NCBI GenBank assembly: GCA_028751875.1
Contig: CM054158.1
Span: 50,082,009-50,146,008, forward strand
DNA length: 64,000 bases
Source of the DNA: Rapana venosa
Taxonomy: Eukaryota > Mollusca > Gastropoda > Neogastropoda > Muricidae
Direction: 5' to 3'
The notes beneath the pieces are model-generated. The model ran no database searches, was not told where the DNA came from, and saw nothing but the letters and a program-made list of their open reading frames with translations. Numbering within the stretch: position 1 is the first letter of the stretch; each line of letters begins with the position of its first letter. Both the position numbers and the translations under genes were made by a program. Shown here one piece after another: positions 11,360-22,800 of this stretch.

Positions 11360-12910
11360 ATGGAAGCGATGGAAGTGGAACACGTAGAACAGAACTGGGA
11401 CACAGGCATGGCAGGGTCGAGCCTCGTAAACTTCTCGGAGGACATGCTGTGTGGCCTGTTCCAGCTGCTGCCAGCATGTGACCGTCTGCAACTGGCCGCC
11501 TGTTGTTCCAGACTGCTCGACTTTGTGGAAACTCCTGCCGCCTGGAGAGGCCTCATCTTCGTCCTGAATAAAGACTCTGACTCTGTCAACAGCTTGAGCG
11601 ACTTGGACCAGGTCCTCATCAGAAAGTACGGGAAGTGTATCAAGAGAGCCAAGATCGTCATGAATTTGCGCGAAATCGCAGTCTCGACCTCGCAGCTGTT
11701 ACAGCGAGTTTTGTTGTGTAGGAGAGGGGCTATCCAACGTGTGACGATGTACATCGATAAACCTGTCCGAGTCACCAAGACTGTGCATGCCAGCCCGTTC
11801 TCTACAGAGCGTACCGTTTACACCCTGACCGGCTCTTTCCACTTAATGCTGGTCAGGGCGCTAGCTCATCCAGCGTACCACACCACGTCCGCTTTTCTCA
11901 ACAAGCTTGCCCCAGGCACGGCCATTGCCATCAACTTTTGCGGCCAGCACCGAAACAAGGAAGCCATGAACGCTGATAGGGACTGCGAGACTGGGCACAC
12001 TTTCCTCACCACTGCTGACTACAGGAGCATGTCGGAACAGAGCTGTTCAAACGTGAGAAAGTTGGTGCTTCCAGCCAGCCAACTTTCGGAGCTGCAGCTT
12101 GACGAAATCAGCAAAACGAGGATCTGCAATGTTGGGAGAAGACGAGGCCACTGCTTAACACCCACAGCTCGCTTGATAGCTAAATTTTCCAACCTTCGAG
12201 AGCTTTACATAGGTCACGAGAATGTGAGTAACCAACTCCTGTTGCAAGTGTCCAAGCAGACCTCGCTGTGCAGGCTGGTCATCAGGTATTACCACCCTTC
12301 TCCTACCCCGCAACTCTCACCCGACACTTGGAACATCCTGGCCAACGCTTGCTCTTCGCTGAGAGTGGAGTGTGACGTCCACCTTCCAACGTTGCCTCCA
12401 CAGCTTGATAATATGATCAGGCCAGAAACACCCCTGGCCAAAGTTAAAATAATTTGCCAGAACTGTCACGAGGACGGCTTGTTGAAGCTCTTCAGCTTGT
12501 GCCAAATCCACGCCAGAACTCTTCAAAAGTTCACTCTGATCGTGAATGGCAACAGCGGGCCACAGCTGCTCGACAAGAATGTTGAAGTCGGGCTTAAGAA
12601 GATGGTAGATGCCTGTACCAGACTGCAGCATGTGGTCTGCAACGTGGACATCCTCGATGAGTGTGTCCTTCACTTGGCCAGACTTGACAGGACGCACAAA
12701 ACCTTCAGGTTCAATCTGTCCCGAGTTCTGACCTGCAAGGATGGAGAAATGGCGGCGTGTGATGGGGGAAAAGATGGCTGTGATGGGAGCACCACACCTC
12801 TCAGAAGGCTGGATGAGGGTAGGGAACTGCAGGAGTTGAAGATGCAACTCACAGATGCTCTCGGTTTTTTTGATGACTGGAAAGACAGTTTCAAGGATTT
12901 GGACTTATGA
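11360..12910 (+). CDS. F-box-like, leucine-rich protein (516 aa)
   Basis: This is the longest non-repetitive reading frame of the window and is clearly richer in GC than its surroundings. Residues about 20-65 (VNFSEDMLCGLFQLLPACDR, then LAACCSRLLDFVETPAAWRGL) look like an F-box, the SKP1-binding fold that recruits substrates to SCF ubiquitin ligases. The rest has irregular leucine-rich stretches (for example KFSNLRELYIGHENVSNQLL and ACSSLRVECDV) typical of FBXL-type substrate receptors. I chose the ATG at 11360 because it sits in a fair context (ggaATGG). The frame stays open upstream to the acceptor at 11217, but that stretch is pyrimidine-rich and looks untranslated. A second ATG lies four codons in (at 11369). 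No signal peptide or membrane segment is seen. The substrate and the orthologue are unknown to me, so I give no symbol. It could be a lineage-specific F-box gene. Confidence 0.8.
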   Translation: MEAMEVEHVEQNWDTGMAGSSLVNFSEDMLCGLFQLLPACDRLQLAACCSRLLDFVETPAAWRGLIFVLNKDSDSVNSLSDLDQVLIRKYGKCIKRAKIVMNLREIAVSTSQLLQRVLLCRRGAIQRVTMYIDKPVRVTKTVHASPFSTERTVYTLTGSFHLMLVRALAHPAYHTTSAFLNKLAPGTAIAINFCGQHRNKEAMNADRDCETGHTFLTTADYRSMSEQSCSNVRKLVLPASQLSELQLDEISKTRICNVGRRRGHCLTPTARLIAKFSNLRELYIGHENVSNQLLLQVSKQTSLCRLVIRYYHPSPTPQLSPDTWNILANACSSLRVECDVHLPTLPPQLDNMIRPETPLAKVKIICQNCHEDGLLKLFSLCQIHARTLQKFTLIVNGNSGPQLLDKNVEVGLKKMVDACTRLQHVVCNVDILDECVLHLARLDRTHKTFRFNLSRVLTCKDGEMAACDGGKDGCDGSTTPLRRLDEGRELQELKMQLTDALGFFDDWKDSFKDLDL

Positions 12911-13525
12911 AGTGAACGTATGTGTGTGTGTGTGTGTGTGTGATTTATTTGCCTTATGATTGTTTGTATGCTAGATCTAAAGTGACAGGGAGGTAATTAT
13001 ATTATTATCTCCCAGTTTGTCAGAGCATTGCGTTTCTAGATCAGGACATAACTGTGAATTGTGTGACACTAAGTGTGTGAGCATGTGTATATATACATTT
13101 GAATTTGTACAAACTACTTATTTAAATAATAGTAAATAATAATAATAAATGGAATTTATATAGCGCTGTATCTTGCACAGACAAATCAAAGCGGCTGCAT
13201 GTGACATTAAACATGTCTACTCTGTTACAGAGTTAAAAGGTCTTTCAAGTCCTTTGATTCAGCAAGTTGGTCCTTTTAAAATATCATCAGGTCCTTTTAA
13301 TGGCTGAAAGGCGCTTTGAAGTCCTGTTGAATCAGCTAAAAGGCATGAGTCTGGTACATCTCTGCAAATTCGCAGAAATCCGCAAAATTGTTTCCTTTTT
13401 ATATTTTAAAAAAAGGATATAAAAATGAAACCCGCAAAAACCGTTCAAGGTAGTAACTCTGCCATGCTGATTACTTCCCTTCTTTGCTTTCCATCTCTAT
13501 TTTCTTTCTTTCTTTATCCTATTCT
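12911..13525 (+). other. 3' flank of the F-box gene with a retroposon tail
   Basis: It begins with a GT run at 12918-12942. About 13135-13200 is the reverse complement of a RUDI/RTE-like 3' end (ATT repeats plus gaatttatatagcgctgtat). An AATAAA lies in that tail near 13145 and could act as a poly(A) signal, but this is uncertain. Confidence 0.5.
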
Positions 13526-13529
13526 TTTA

Positions 13530-13750
13530 TTTCCAGGATAATGGAATAAGCACTCATGTACTTTTTTTGTCATCCAGTCCCTGTGTGTATGCAGTTTTGT
13601 ACATGTTGTCACCCATTCCCATCAGCACACAATGGCCTACTCTTCCGAAAAGCGGAACGGGTTTTGTAGATGTGCGAAAGATGTTCTGCGTGCGTTCGCA
13701 CACGGGGCCTCGGTTTATAGTCTCATCCGAAGGACTCACTATGGGTAGCA
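13530..13750 (-). repeat. SINE family A, reverse, head missing
   Basis: It reads ggataatggaataagcactc, then gcggaacgggttttgtagat, then cctcggtttatagtctcatc, the reverse of the body of family A. Confidence 0.8.
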
Positions 13751-13878
13751 ATTGAAGTGAAGGGGGCCACCTTACCAACAATGGGTATCCTGTTTCATGA
13801 CAGAGATGGACTAGCAGCTCTAAGGCAGTGCAGAGGGGTGAAGGGGGATGGTAGGAAGAAGGAATGGGGAGGAGGGTG

Positions 13879-13912
<34 letters not shown>

Positions 13913-14162
13913 CACGGACTGTTCCACTTCAGCCCTGCCAGGGCTCTTCTGGGAGCCATGTTTGTTGTAAACAGAACAGTCAGTAGGTGGAGCAGCTTCC
14001 CCTTTTTTTTCATGGAGAGCCCCCCCCCCCCCCCCTGTCTGTCTCCCTTCCCCCCCCTCTCTCTCTCTCCCTCCCCCTCTCTCTCTCTCCCTCCCCCCTC
14101 TCTCTCTTTATCCCTCTCTCTCTCTCTCTCTCTCCTCTCTCTCTCACTCTCACATCTCTCAC

Positions 14163-14242
<80 letters not shown>

Positions 14243-14289
14243 CTTCAACAGCACCCCAACACTTCTTGCAGTTGAAATGTAAACAGCTG
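13751..14289. repeat. G-run and CT microsatellites
   Basis: A run of 31 G at 13880-13910 is followed by C-runs and a CT microsatellite covering about 14041-14238. Ser-Leu and Arg-Glu reading frames on either strand are artefacts. Confidence 0.9.
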
Positions 14290-14583
14290 TTGACTGAAGT
14301 TCCCGACTGAAAATTAATGTGAATGGTGCTGCTTTCCTGTGCCTTTGCCTGAGTCTGTGAAGTGACTGGAAGACATCATGCCAGAGGTGGCTTTGAGTTT
14401 CAGGGCCATGTGTGGCTGCTTTGTGGCCACCTTCATAGCATTCCTGTCCAAACAGGCAATGCTGAGAAAAGCATTGTACATCCAGACATTGAGTTGGGCA
14501 GGCTGCATGATGGTAACGTGGGTGTTACCGTAGGTTTGCTCCTCGCCTATTTGTACCTAGGCGTTTTTCTGCATCGGTGTGGC

Positions 14584-14607
14584 GATGTGGAGCTGAACCC
14601 TGGACCT
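14584..14607 (+). other. 2A-like ribosome-skipping motif (DVELNPGP)
   Basis: The eight residues fit the 2A consensus D-V/I-E-x-N-P-G-P exactly. In 2A peptides the bond between the last Gly (14602-14604) and Pro (14605-14607) is not formed. A hydrophobic, leucine-rich stretch directly precedes it (about 14526-14570), as in retrotransposon 2As that also act as signal sequences. Confidence 0.8.
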
Positions 14608-14679
14608 GGACCCAGTGGGAGGAAGGAAGGACAGTCTGCGCCAAACCCAGCTGAACTCTGGTGCTGGTTCCTCTTCATC

Positions 14680-15020
14680 GTCGGGACGGGATAGCCTAGT
14701 GGTCAGAACATTAACATTGCACTCGCAATCTGACGACCCGGGTTCGATTCCCGTTCAAGGGGATATTTTCCCCTGGAGTTAACATCAGTACAGACTCCAC
14801 TCTCCCCAAAAGTCCTTCGGATGAGACTATAAACCGAGGCTCCGTGTACGAACGCATGCAGAACATCTTGCGCACACGTTAAATCCTGTTCCGCTTTTCG
14901 TAAGAGAAGGCCATTGTGTGCCAGTGGGAACAGATGACAGAATTCACAAATCCGCATACATACGGGGACTGGATGTAAAAAAGCACAAAGTGCTTATTCC
15001 ATTATCCTCAATATAAAAGA
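14680..15020 (+). repeat. SINE family A nested in the LINE ORF1 relic
   Basis: Full-length copy with head (gggatagcctagtggtcaga), B box (gggttcgattccc) and the 3' end gtgcttattccattatcctc. It interrupts the LINE relic and is therefore younger. Confidence 0.9.
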
Positions 15021-15916
15021 AGAAAAAAAGAGGACAAGTCTAGAGTTTTCACTGAAGGACGTTGTAGCAAACCTGCAGGAACTGACCTCTATGTTTAAGT
15101 AAATGAAGGAAGAGGTGAGACAAGTCAAAGAGAAATGTTTGGTATTTTGAGTGAAAGGGCATCTTTGAAAGAGACTGTTAATGATCTGAAACAGGAAATC
15201 CACAGACTGAAAGAACAGAACGAAAAGTTGTGTGAAAAAGTGGAATTAAAGACTGATGACTTGGAGGGGCATTCTAAGAGAAACAATATCTTTTTCCATG
15301 CCATACCAAGACTGGACAATGAAACTCTGACGACTGTGAAGGACTGGTCAAAGACTTACTGACTGACAAACTAGGACTGAGTCATGACATGGAGTTTGAC
15401 AGGATCCACCGTCTGAATATAAATCCTAGCTCACCTAACATAGGGAGATGTGCATTCTACAGGGATGTAGAAAAAAATTATGAAAGCTAAATGCAAACTC
15501 CGTGGAAGCACGGTCTTCATTGGAGAAGACTTCAACCCACGTGTGCCGTGACATCAGAAGGAAACTTGTTCCACATTTAAAAGATGCCAGAAAAGATGGG
15601 AAAAGGGCGTGTATGGTATTTGATCATTAATGGTAAAAGATTCTATCTGGACGAAAGTCCCAATCTTACAAGCATGGGCTAGCATTCTGGCTGGCCTGCT
15701 TCAGAACTAAGCGCATACTTCACTGCCTGTCTCTGCGTTTTGTCCAGAATTTCTGGTTTTTCAGTCAGAGGGAACAAATGAAAGTCAGTCACTGCTTGCA
15801 TTAAATGTTGCCTTCTCCCCTCCACGTGCAAGCTGCATTGAATTTTGTCCTGGGCTTGTCACACAGGCTGCTGACACAGCAACTATGTCAACGTTGCCAG
15901 CTGACGTCAGCGCTCA

Positions 15917-16245
15917 GGTACACTGTGTGAATCAGCTCCTGTTTTCTGGCAACTCACAGTCAAGTGCACGATTGAAAACGGCAACAAACAAACAAACAAA
16001 CAAGCAACCCCCCCCTCCCCCCCCCCCCCCCTTAACAAAAACCGATATATGCATTAAAAAAAGGGTTTGATCATGATAACGCCAGTGTGTGTGTGTGTGT
16101 ATGTGTGGTGTGTGTGTGTGTGTGTGGTGAATCAGCTGTTTTCAGGCTACTCAAAGTCAAGTGCACAATTAAAAACAACAAACAAAACAAAAACCCAACA
16201 AAAACTGATATATGCATAAAAAAGGTTTTGATCATGATAACGCCA

Positions 16246-16270
<25 letters not shown>
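15917..16270 (+). repeat. Two-copy tandem duplication ending in GT/GA runs
   Basis: Copy one (about 15926-16130) and copy two (about 16127-16270) share gtcaagtgcac, the phrase aaaccgatatatgcatt or aactgatatatgcat, then tttgatcatgataacgccag followed by a GT run. Copy one also carries an AAAC run and a C-run. Confidence 0.8.
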
Positions 16271-16312
<42 letters not shown>

Positions 16313-16378
16313 GATGTAAAAAAGCACATAAAGGGTCATTCCATTATCCTCGATATAAAAGAATTGAAAAAACCTGTC

Positions 16379-16409
<31 letters not shown>

Positions 16410-16984
16410 CCTTTCTGGCTCTTCCACTATCTGTGTTAGTGCTCATTAATTTTGTCCTCATGTGAGGCGAAGAAATGACTGATAAAGTCATTCTAGGGGA
16501 GGTTATTTCAAAGCAGAAATTGCTTAGTATGAAGAACTGAAATATTTCATTTTATTTTTTATTTATTCTTTTATATCGAGGATAATGGAATAAGCACTCA
16601 TGTGCCTTTTTACATCCAGTCCCCGTGTGTATGCGGTTTTGTAAATTTTGTCAAGGAGTCAAATAAGTTCAAGGAGAGGGTTTTTTTTTTTTAACAGGTT
16701 AGAATTGCTGAAAGACATCCAGCGTTGCCCCCTGACCTCCACAAGGGGGTCTGCCCCTTGACCCCGCCAAGGGACAAGGCCCCCTGGACCCCCAAACCAT
16801 TTCAGGGAAAAAATGCTTTTCCTCCAGTACCATGCCTGATGACAGATCAGATCATACAAAACCCCTCTTTCGTGCTGCTGAGTAGGCAGCGCCAACGTCC
16901 ATTGCTGTAGCAGACGAAATTTAGCCTTGATCCTCTCCCTAGTTTGGCATTTCCATGTTCACTGCCTTCCAGATGTATTGAGGT
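16271..16984. other. Spacer with GA/GT runs and two SINE A scraps
   Basis: A GA run to 16309 is followed by a family A 3' scrap (about 16309-16365, plus) and a reverse scrap (about 16565-16660). No gene is seen. Confidence 0.6.
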
Positions 16985-17220
16985 CAATAGAGTGACCAGG
17001 TAAAAAAAAGGTAAAGGAGTCCCATAACCTACGCGGTCTTTGGGGAGCGAGGCGTCAGAGACCTCACTTCTCTAGGGCCAGCATATTGAGGGCGGCGCCC
17101 ATCTCCTCTCCCTCGCTGCTTTACCTTCCCTGACCCTAAAGAGGGCAGGTACCCATTTACAGCTGGGTGAACTGGGGGAACTGTACTGAAGCCAAACACT
17201 GGTTTAAACCACGATGCTGA
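16985..17220 (+). repeat. SINE family C
   Basis: It contains gtcccataacctacgcggtc, gacctcacttctctagggcc, ggcggcgcccatctcctctc and cccatttacagctgggtgaa, all shared with copies at 24598, 31675, 47335 and 48595. Confidence 0.8.
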
Positions 17221-17410
17221 TAATCACAGCATGTTACCGTGTCAGTTACTTTTCTGTCAAACGTTCTCTCTTATCACTGCGCATTTCACCATCTGCAAGC
17301 AAGGAATTAAAAAAAATGTTAAGAAAGGAATCATTCTCTGATTTGATTTGATTTTATTTTATTTACAGAAAGTAATGGTTGATCACATTAAAGTTTGCTA
17401 ATTAATTTTA

Positions 17411-17712
17411 GGTCGCAATCTGATGACCCGGGTTCGATTCCCGTTCAAGGGGATGTTTTCCCCTGGAGTTAACATCAGTGCAGACTCCACTCTCCCCAAA
17501 AGTCCTTCGGATGAGATTATAAACCGAGGCCCTGTGTGCGAACGCACGCAGAACATCGTGCGCACACGTTAAAATCCTGTTCCGCTTTTCGTAAGTTTAG
17601 GCCATTGTGTGCCGAAAGGAAGAGATGACAGAATTGACAAAACCGCATACACACGGGGACTGGATATAAAAAACACATAAGTGCTTATTCCATTATCCTC
17701 GATATAAAAAAA
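17411..17712 (+). repeat. SINE family A, 5' truncated before the B box
   Basis: It starts at tcgcaatctgatgacccggg and runs to the 3' phrase gtgcttattccattatcctc. The A-box side is missing. Confidence 0.85.
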
Positions 17713-17959
17713 CCCAAAAAACGGCACCGAAAGGTAACTGTGGTGTATGCTGCGTGTCTTAGCATCCCAAATTAAACTTCTTCCCTGGCTTGCTCTTTCT
17801 TTGCCTTTGCCTTTCTGAGACATGCTGTGGAGACACAACAGAGACAGCATTCGTCTTGCTGCACTGAAAATCAAAATGCCGGGAAAATGCTCTTTCCAAG
17901 CTACAAAATTGACTGCTAAGGATTACTGTAAGAGGATTAGAAGATAAAGCTAGATCTAA

Positions 17960-18278
17960 CTTCCACTTCATCGAACAGTCAGACAGCAACTATTCTTGTC
18001 CATTGTATGAGTGTGAAAATGCGTCAGGCTGCCGTTAAGCGCCTGACAAGTCAGGCCCAGCGTGTCCGACTTTGGCATAAAGAGAGAATGGTTTTTAAAA
18101 AATCTGTCTGGAAAAAAAAAGGTAGGAGACTGGACCAAGAAGACAGAAAATAGACAGGAAGAAGGTGATAGGAAGAAAATGAACAAGGCAGAAAAAAGAG
18201 AGTGATAGAAAAGAGTAAATTTCTAGCACATAATTTCCAGAAGGCAGGGATGCTATTTATACTCTCAGGCTCCGGCAT
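17960..18278 (-). repeat. Repeat family F, reverse
   Basis: It reads gccgttaagcgcctgacaag, then gaccaagaagacagaaaata, and ends with atttccagaaggcagggatg. This is the reverse of copies at 23330-23625 and 35575-35990, with a fragment at 49690-49800. Confidence 0.75.
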
Positions 18279-18449
18279 CCCTACAGGGGAGATGTAGATC
18301 TAACTGAAAAGTATACGGCACGCCGCCTTTTTTGTGTGTGTGGGGGTGACATCAAAGCTTATGTCAATGGACCGAAATTTTCTTAGTCAGCATGCTAAGA
18401 CTGAGAACATTGGAAAAGTTAGAGACAGTTCAAGACAGACACCAGATGT

Positions 18450-18451
<2 letters not shown>

Positions 18452-18527
<76 letters not shown>

Positions 18528-18528
18528 C

Positions 18529-18593
<65 letters not shown>
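18452..18593. repeat. CT microsatellite with internal C-run
   Basis: Pure CT on both sides of ctccctcccccccccccc. No coding significance. Confidence 0.95.
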
Positions 18594-18594
<1 letters not shown>

Positions 18595-18598
<4 letters not shown>

Positions 18599-19135
18599 TC
18601 TCGCGCACACTTTAAAACCCGTTCCGCTTTTTGGAAGAGTAGGCCATTGCGTGTGGGTGGGAACGGATGACAAAATGTACAAAACTGCAAACACACGGGA
18701 CTAGATGAAAAAAAGGGCGTGGGTGCTTATTCCATTATCCTCGAAATAAAAGAATAAAACAACACACACACACGTACGCACGCACGCACGCACGCACGCA
18801 CGCACCACACACACACACACCACACACACGCATGCACGCACGCACACACACCACACCACACATTCAAGGGATATTTTCCCCTGGAGTTAACATCAGTGCA
18901 GACTCCACTCTCCCCAAAAGTCCTTCGGATGAGACTATAAACCGAGGCCCCGTGTGCAACACACGCAGAACATCTTGCCCACACCTACAAAACCCGTTCC
19001 GCTTTTTGTAAGAGTAGGTCATTGTGTGCCGGTGGGAACGGGTGACAAAATGTACAAAACTGCAAACACACGGGGACTGGATTAAAAAAAAAGCGCACGG
19101 GTGCTTATTCCATTATCCTCATAATAAAATAAATA
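18595..19135 (+). repeat. Two SINE A fragments separated by CA-rich DNA
   Basis: The first fragment (about 18595-18755) has the distal body only. The second (about 18865-19135) starts at ttttcccctggagttaacat. CA and CACG runs lie between them. This may be a partial duplication of one insertion. Confidence 0.75.
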
Positions 19136-19599
19136 CAAATACACACACACACACGCGCACGCGCGCACGCGAGCGCGCACACCACACCACAAAAACCCTA
19201 TGAGGGAAGGAAACCTCACGTTGTAAAAATCTTTCTTAGAACTTTAAAGCATCCTCTAAGTTGCAACGCGACGAAATGGGTAAAAACGGTCGCAGACGCA
19301 AACTTTGACCATTGGTGAACGTAGGAGCTCTAGCCGAGGAACGGGGAATAGAAATTTAGACACTTTTTGATGGCTTGGGTAAACAGCAGTCTCTTGCAAC
19401 CCCGCCTTCCAAAAACGAAAGTACGTCTAACTGACTAATTTATGCCTTCGTTTGAAGTAAAAAGAAAACATGAGCTATTTTTACTGCATGTACATGTAAT
19501 TTTCAAGTAGTTACCTAATCTATGATATACATTTTTAAAGATGTGACCGAGGTAACTTATTTTAGTCCTCGTTTACAGCAAAAAAGAAAACACTGAACT
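19136..19599. other. Spacer upstream of VPS26
   Basis: A CA/CG run near 19140-19190 is followed by unique sequence with several CpGs. No coding frames are seen. Confidence 0.5.
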
Positions 19600-19847
19600 G
19601 TCAATGTAAAAGTACTTCCGGGTCACTCAACAATACCGGATATGCTGATAAAACCCGAAAAATAAAGATTTTCAGGCATTTTAATTATCAATTCAAAGAA
19701 AAATCTTCATCTCGAATTGATAAAATACCAGAACATAAAAAGTATTCATTAAAATCAATAAGGTCTTTATTCTTAAAAAAATATCGTCTGCACGAAGTCG
19801 TTGCAGACATCTTGCGAACACCCGGGAGGAGGGACCCTCAAGCGACA
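19600..19847 (+). promoter_or_regulatory. Candidate VPS26 promoter and 5' leader
   Basis: An ETS-type site in reverse (ACTTCCGGGT, 19614-19623) lies about 225 bp before an ATG that is immediately followed by a donor. The leader near 19790-19847 is relatively GC-rich. The transcription start is not visible. Confidence 0.35.
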
Positions 19848-19850
19848 ATG
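19848..19850 (+). CDS. VPS26: VPS26 candidate exon 1 (start codon only)
   Basis: Exon 2 begins in phase 0 with Ser-Phe-Phe-Gly, one residue after where the family starts, so exon 1 needs to supply only Met. Here an ATG is followed at once by gtaggg, a usable donor, in a GC-richer leader behind an ETS site. Other upstream ATG-GT pairs are possible. Confidence 0.4.
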
Positions 19851-22800
19851 GTAGGGTTGTTCGCACTTCTGTTTTCATTCTTTGTAAACGTTCTTTTTGT
19901 GCGTAGTAAGTGCAGAAAGGACTTTAGATGCTAACATTGTAAATCTTGTCGAGCCATGCCTGCCGTCTATTTCTATTGTAGTTTTGGTAAATCACCAATG
20001 AGGCGTAGTCATGTGACAGCAGATATCAGGATAAATTTGGCAGATTTGCGTTTTCATATGCCACAATATCACACATCGTGATTAATACCACACAGACTGT
20101 TACTTAAAGTTCTGACATTTGATTATGATACAGTGTTCTACATACCAGTGAATTTGTATCATTTTATCTTTTATTGGTATCTGTCTATTAAAGTTTAGGT
20201 AACGCAAAATGTTACATGTATGTAGTGATGCACTCACTACAAGTACTACCACTTATTAATAACAACGAAACTACTCTCAACAATCTGTTTGAACTGGGTA
20301 ATTTAAACTCAGAATATTTTAATGGGTAAAATCTGGCTTCATACAGTTGATAGTTCATTGATATATTTAAGAAGGTGCTTCCTTCCCCTGCCAGATTGGG
20401 CAACATATCTTTGCACTTTCCTTTTTGAATGGATCACCGATCAGCGATCAGCGTGTGATTTTATTTGCCCTGATCAATCATGGAATAAGTTCCATAAGAA
20501 ATTCCATGGGCTTTTCAAGTTATAAGACTATTAAGAGTGTCCAAGGTTTTATATTCTGAGAACTGCTCTGAACTGACTGAAACTGTGAAAGAAAAGATAT
20601 ATTCCTGTTGTGTAAAACTACATTTTAGCCTATTAAATAAATGCAAAGGAGATAACTGATTTTCCATCTTTGCACATGCTTTAGGCAATAAATAAAGAGA
20701 GTAATAAAAAGTATACTGTTATTGTAATCTGGGATGATGAGTAAAGTTGTTAAAAGTTGAATATTTTTTCTGTAGTTGTGAAGGATGTGTAAACCTTTTT
20801 GAAAGTGCTTCTTGAAATTCCTCAGACCTTGAGAATTTAGAGGTTTCCTGGTGAAGTGGTGGACTGTGTAAACTACCAAAATAATACAACTCCTACCTGC
20901 ACCCCCTGTTATTTCTCCCTCTCCCTGAATCAGTGAATGACAAGATATTGTCCCCCCCCCCCCCCCCCCCCCCATCATTTATGACAAATTATGATGCAGA
21001 GAATTGGGGCTCATTAAATTTAATCAGTATTCACACCTTTTTGAAACTGCGCTAAAAATATCCTCCCACCACTGTTTTTTCTTTCATTTTGATCCTATGT
21101 AAACCTCTCTGAAAAAGTGAGGCCTTTCAAACCATTTAGGAGGCAGAAAGGGGTGGGGGGTGGGGGTGACTTGTAGAATGGATAAAAAATTTGATGCTCG
21201 ATTAATTAATAGTGACAGGTTCAAATCCCTCTTGGGTCTTCTGACAACCAGGTCAAGAAATTTTCTGTCTAATCCATGGCCAGTCCTTGAGATAAGACTG
21301 GACCAGTCCTATGCAGGCTATGGGTAAATAAACTTATCACTAATTTTGTTCTATCTTCTAAAGAATTGAGTCCTGGAGGTAGTGGATGACATTAAAGCAC
21401 ATCATATGTAAATTAACTGATTGATTTGTTTAATGTGTGCGCATGTTTGTTTGTCACTATATGTATGTATGTATGTGTGTGCGCACACATGCGTGCCCGC
21501 ATGTGTGCACACTCAGTGTATATTTTGTGTATGCAGAAAGATGTGTACACATGGATTTTGTGGACACAGTTTATTATGCGCTGTACAGAAGTTGGCTGAA
21601 GTATTAATTGTTTTACGCTTGGTTTTGATTCTTTTTTCAGAGTTTCTTTGGCTTTGGGCAAACTGCAGAGGTGGATATTGTTCTTGATGGACAAGAGAGC
21701 AGGAAAACAGCAGAAATCAAAACAGAAGATGGGAAGAAAGAGCGCTATTATCTTTACTTTGACGGAGAGACAGTGTCTGGGAAGGTAAGTAACACTGGCA
21801 GTGACTGGAAAATATCCTCTTCCAGAGATTGAATGTCATTGGCATAACCTGTTGTGTTAATTATGTTGCAACCACCTTGTAAGCTAGTCTTGATCTTGGG
21901 AAAAGAATTGCAGGCTTTGTTTATGTGAGACTAAATAACTTTAACATAACCTTGTAAGTTAGTCTTGAGTGTGGGAGAAAAATTGCAGGCTTTGTTTGTG
22001 TGAGACTAAATTTTGTGATTGAATGATTTTTTTTTCAGATCAGCATACTTGAAAAGCCTGTTACTTGTTTTAGCCCTTTCATTAACCTTCCTCTTCGAGG
22101 ATCTGAAATGAGGTTGACTGTCCATCAAAGTTGTGAAATTTAATGAAACTCTCCTTTTAATAACCAAATCAAATTCTGTGAGAAAACTTGTCTTGCTTTC
22201 ATAGTTTTTTAAGCCTTGCGGTTAGGTCAACATATTGCTTGAATGTGGTATGTAAAATGATGGTAGGGTTTAAAATTTATAAAAAATTTCTTTTAAACAT
22301 TTAGATAGACATCCTGTGCCATCTTTCAAGTATTTTACCTGATGTTTTAGAGTACATTTTTTTTATTGCTGAAAGTGGCATGGAAAAAAAAAATCAGAGA
22401 TAGATGAAGCTTAAATCATTTGTTCAATGAATAGCATTATTTATTTAATCACCATTTGTAAGATTGTTACTGTTGACAACATTGCTTTTTCTTTACAGGG
22501 TGTCAGCCCATATATGGGGTCTGTGGTTAGCTGGACTAGAAAACAACAAAACAACAAAATTGTCCGCAGAATGCTCATGAATGATTTATGCATTATTTCG
22601 TTCATTCCCTTGTATCATGTTTCTGTAGATATCCTTCAGTAGTCTTTATGCTGAAAATAATAAAAGAGGTGTTTGTCAGCTTATTCTCTTCAGTTCCATG
22701 AAGTGTATTTTAAATATCACGACAGAGTTTGCCACATCATTCTTTGTTGGAAAAGAGTTGTTGGTAGCGCTCTGTTGTTGACGTGAACCATTAATTTTGT

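Larger units (their letters stand above)
14290..15690 (+). pseudogene. Non-LTR retrotransposon ORF1 relic with 2A-like motif
   Basis: The 5' part translates to a hydrophobic stretch followed by CGDVELNPGP, a 2A-like ribosome-skipping motif known at the N terminus of some LINE proteins. After a nested SINE (14680-15020), frames at 15135-15690 give a coiled coil (SLKETVNDLKQEIHRLKEQN), then SKRNNIFFHAIPRLDNETL, a helix-like DRIHRLN and a final KRFYLDESPNL. This order (coiled coil, RRM-like core, C-terminal domain) is that of L1-type ORF1 proteins, which bind RNA. Frameshifts and stops break it, for example before LTDKLGLSH, so it is dead. The matching ORF2 is not in the neighbourhood. The 5' boundary is approximate. 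Confidence 0.75.

Noticed and set aside
12317..12847. 176-residue minus-strand frame
   Set aside because: It is an antisense shadow of the F-box coding region.
14700..14760. Functional tRNA gene
   Set aside because: The same head recurs in many SINE A copies with a long non-tRNA body.
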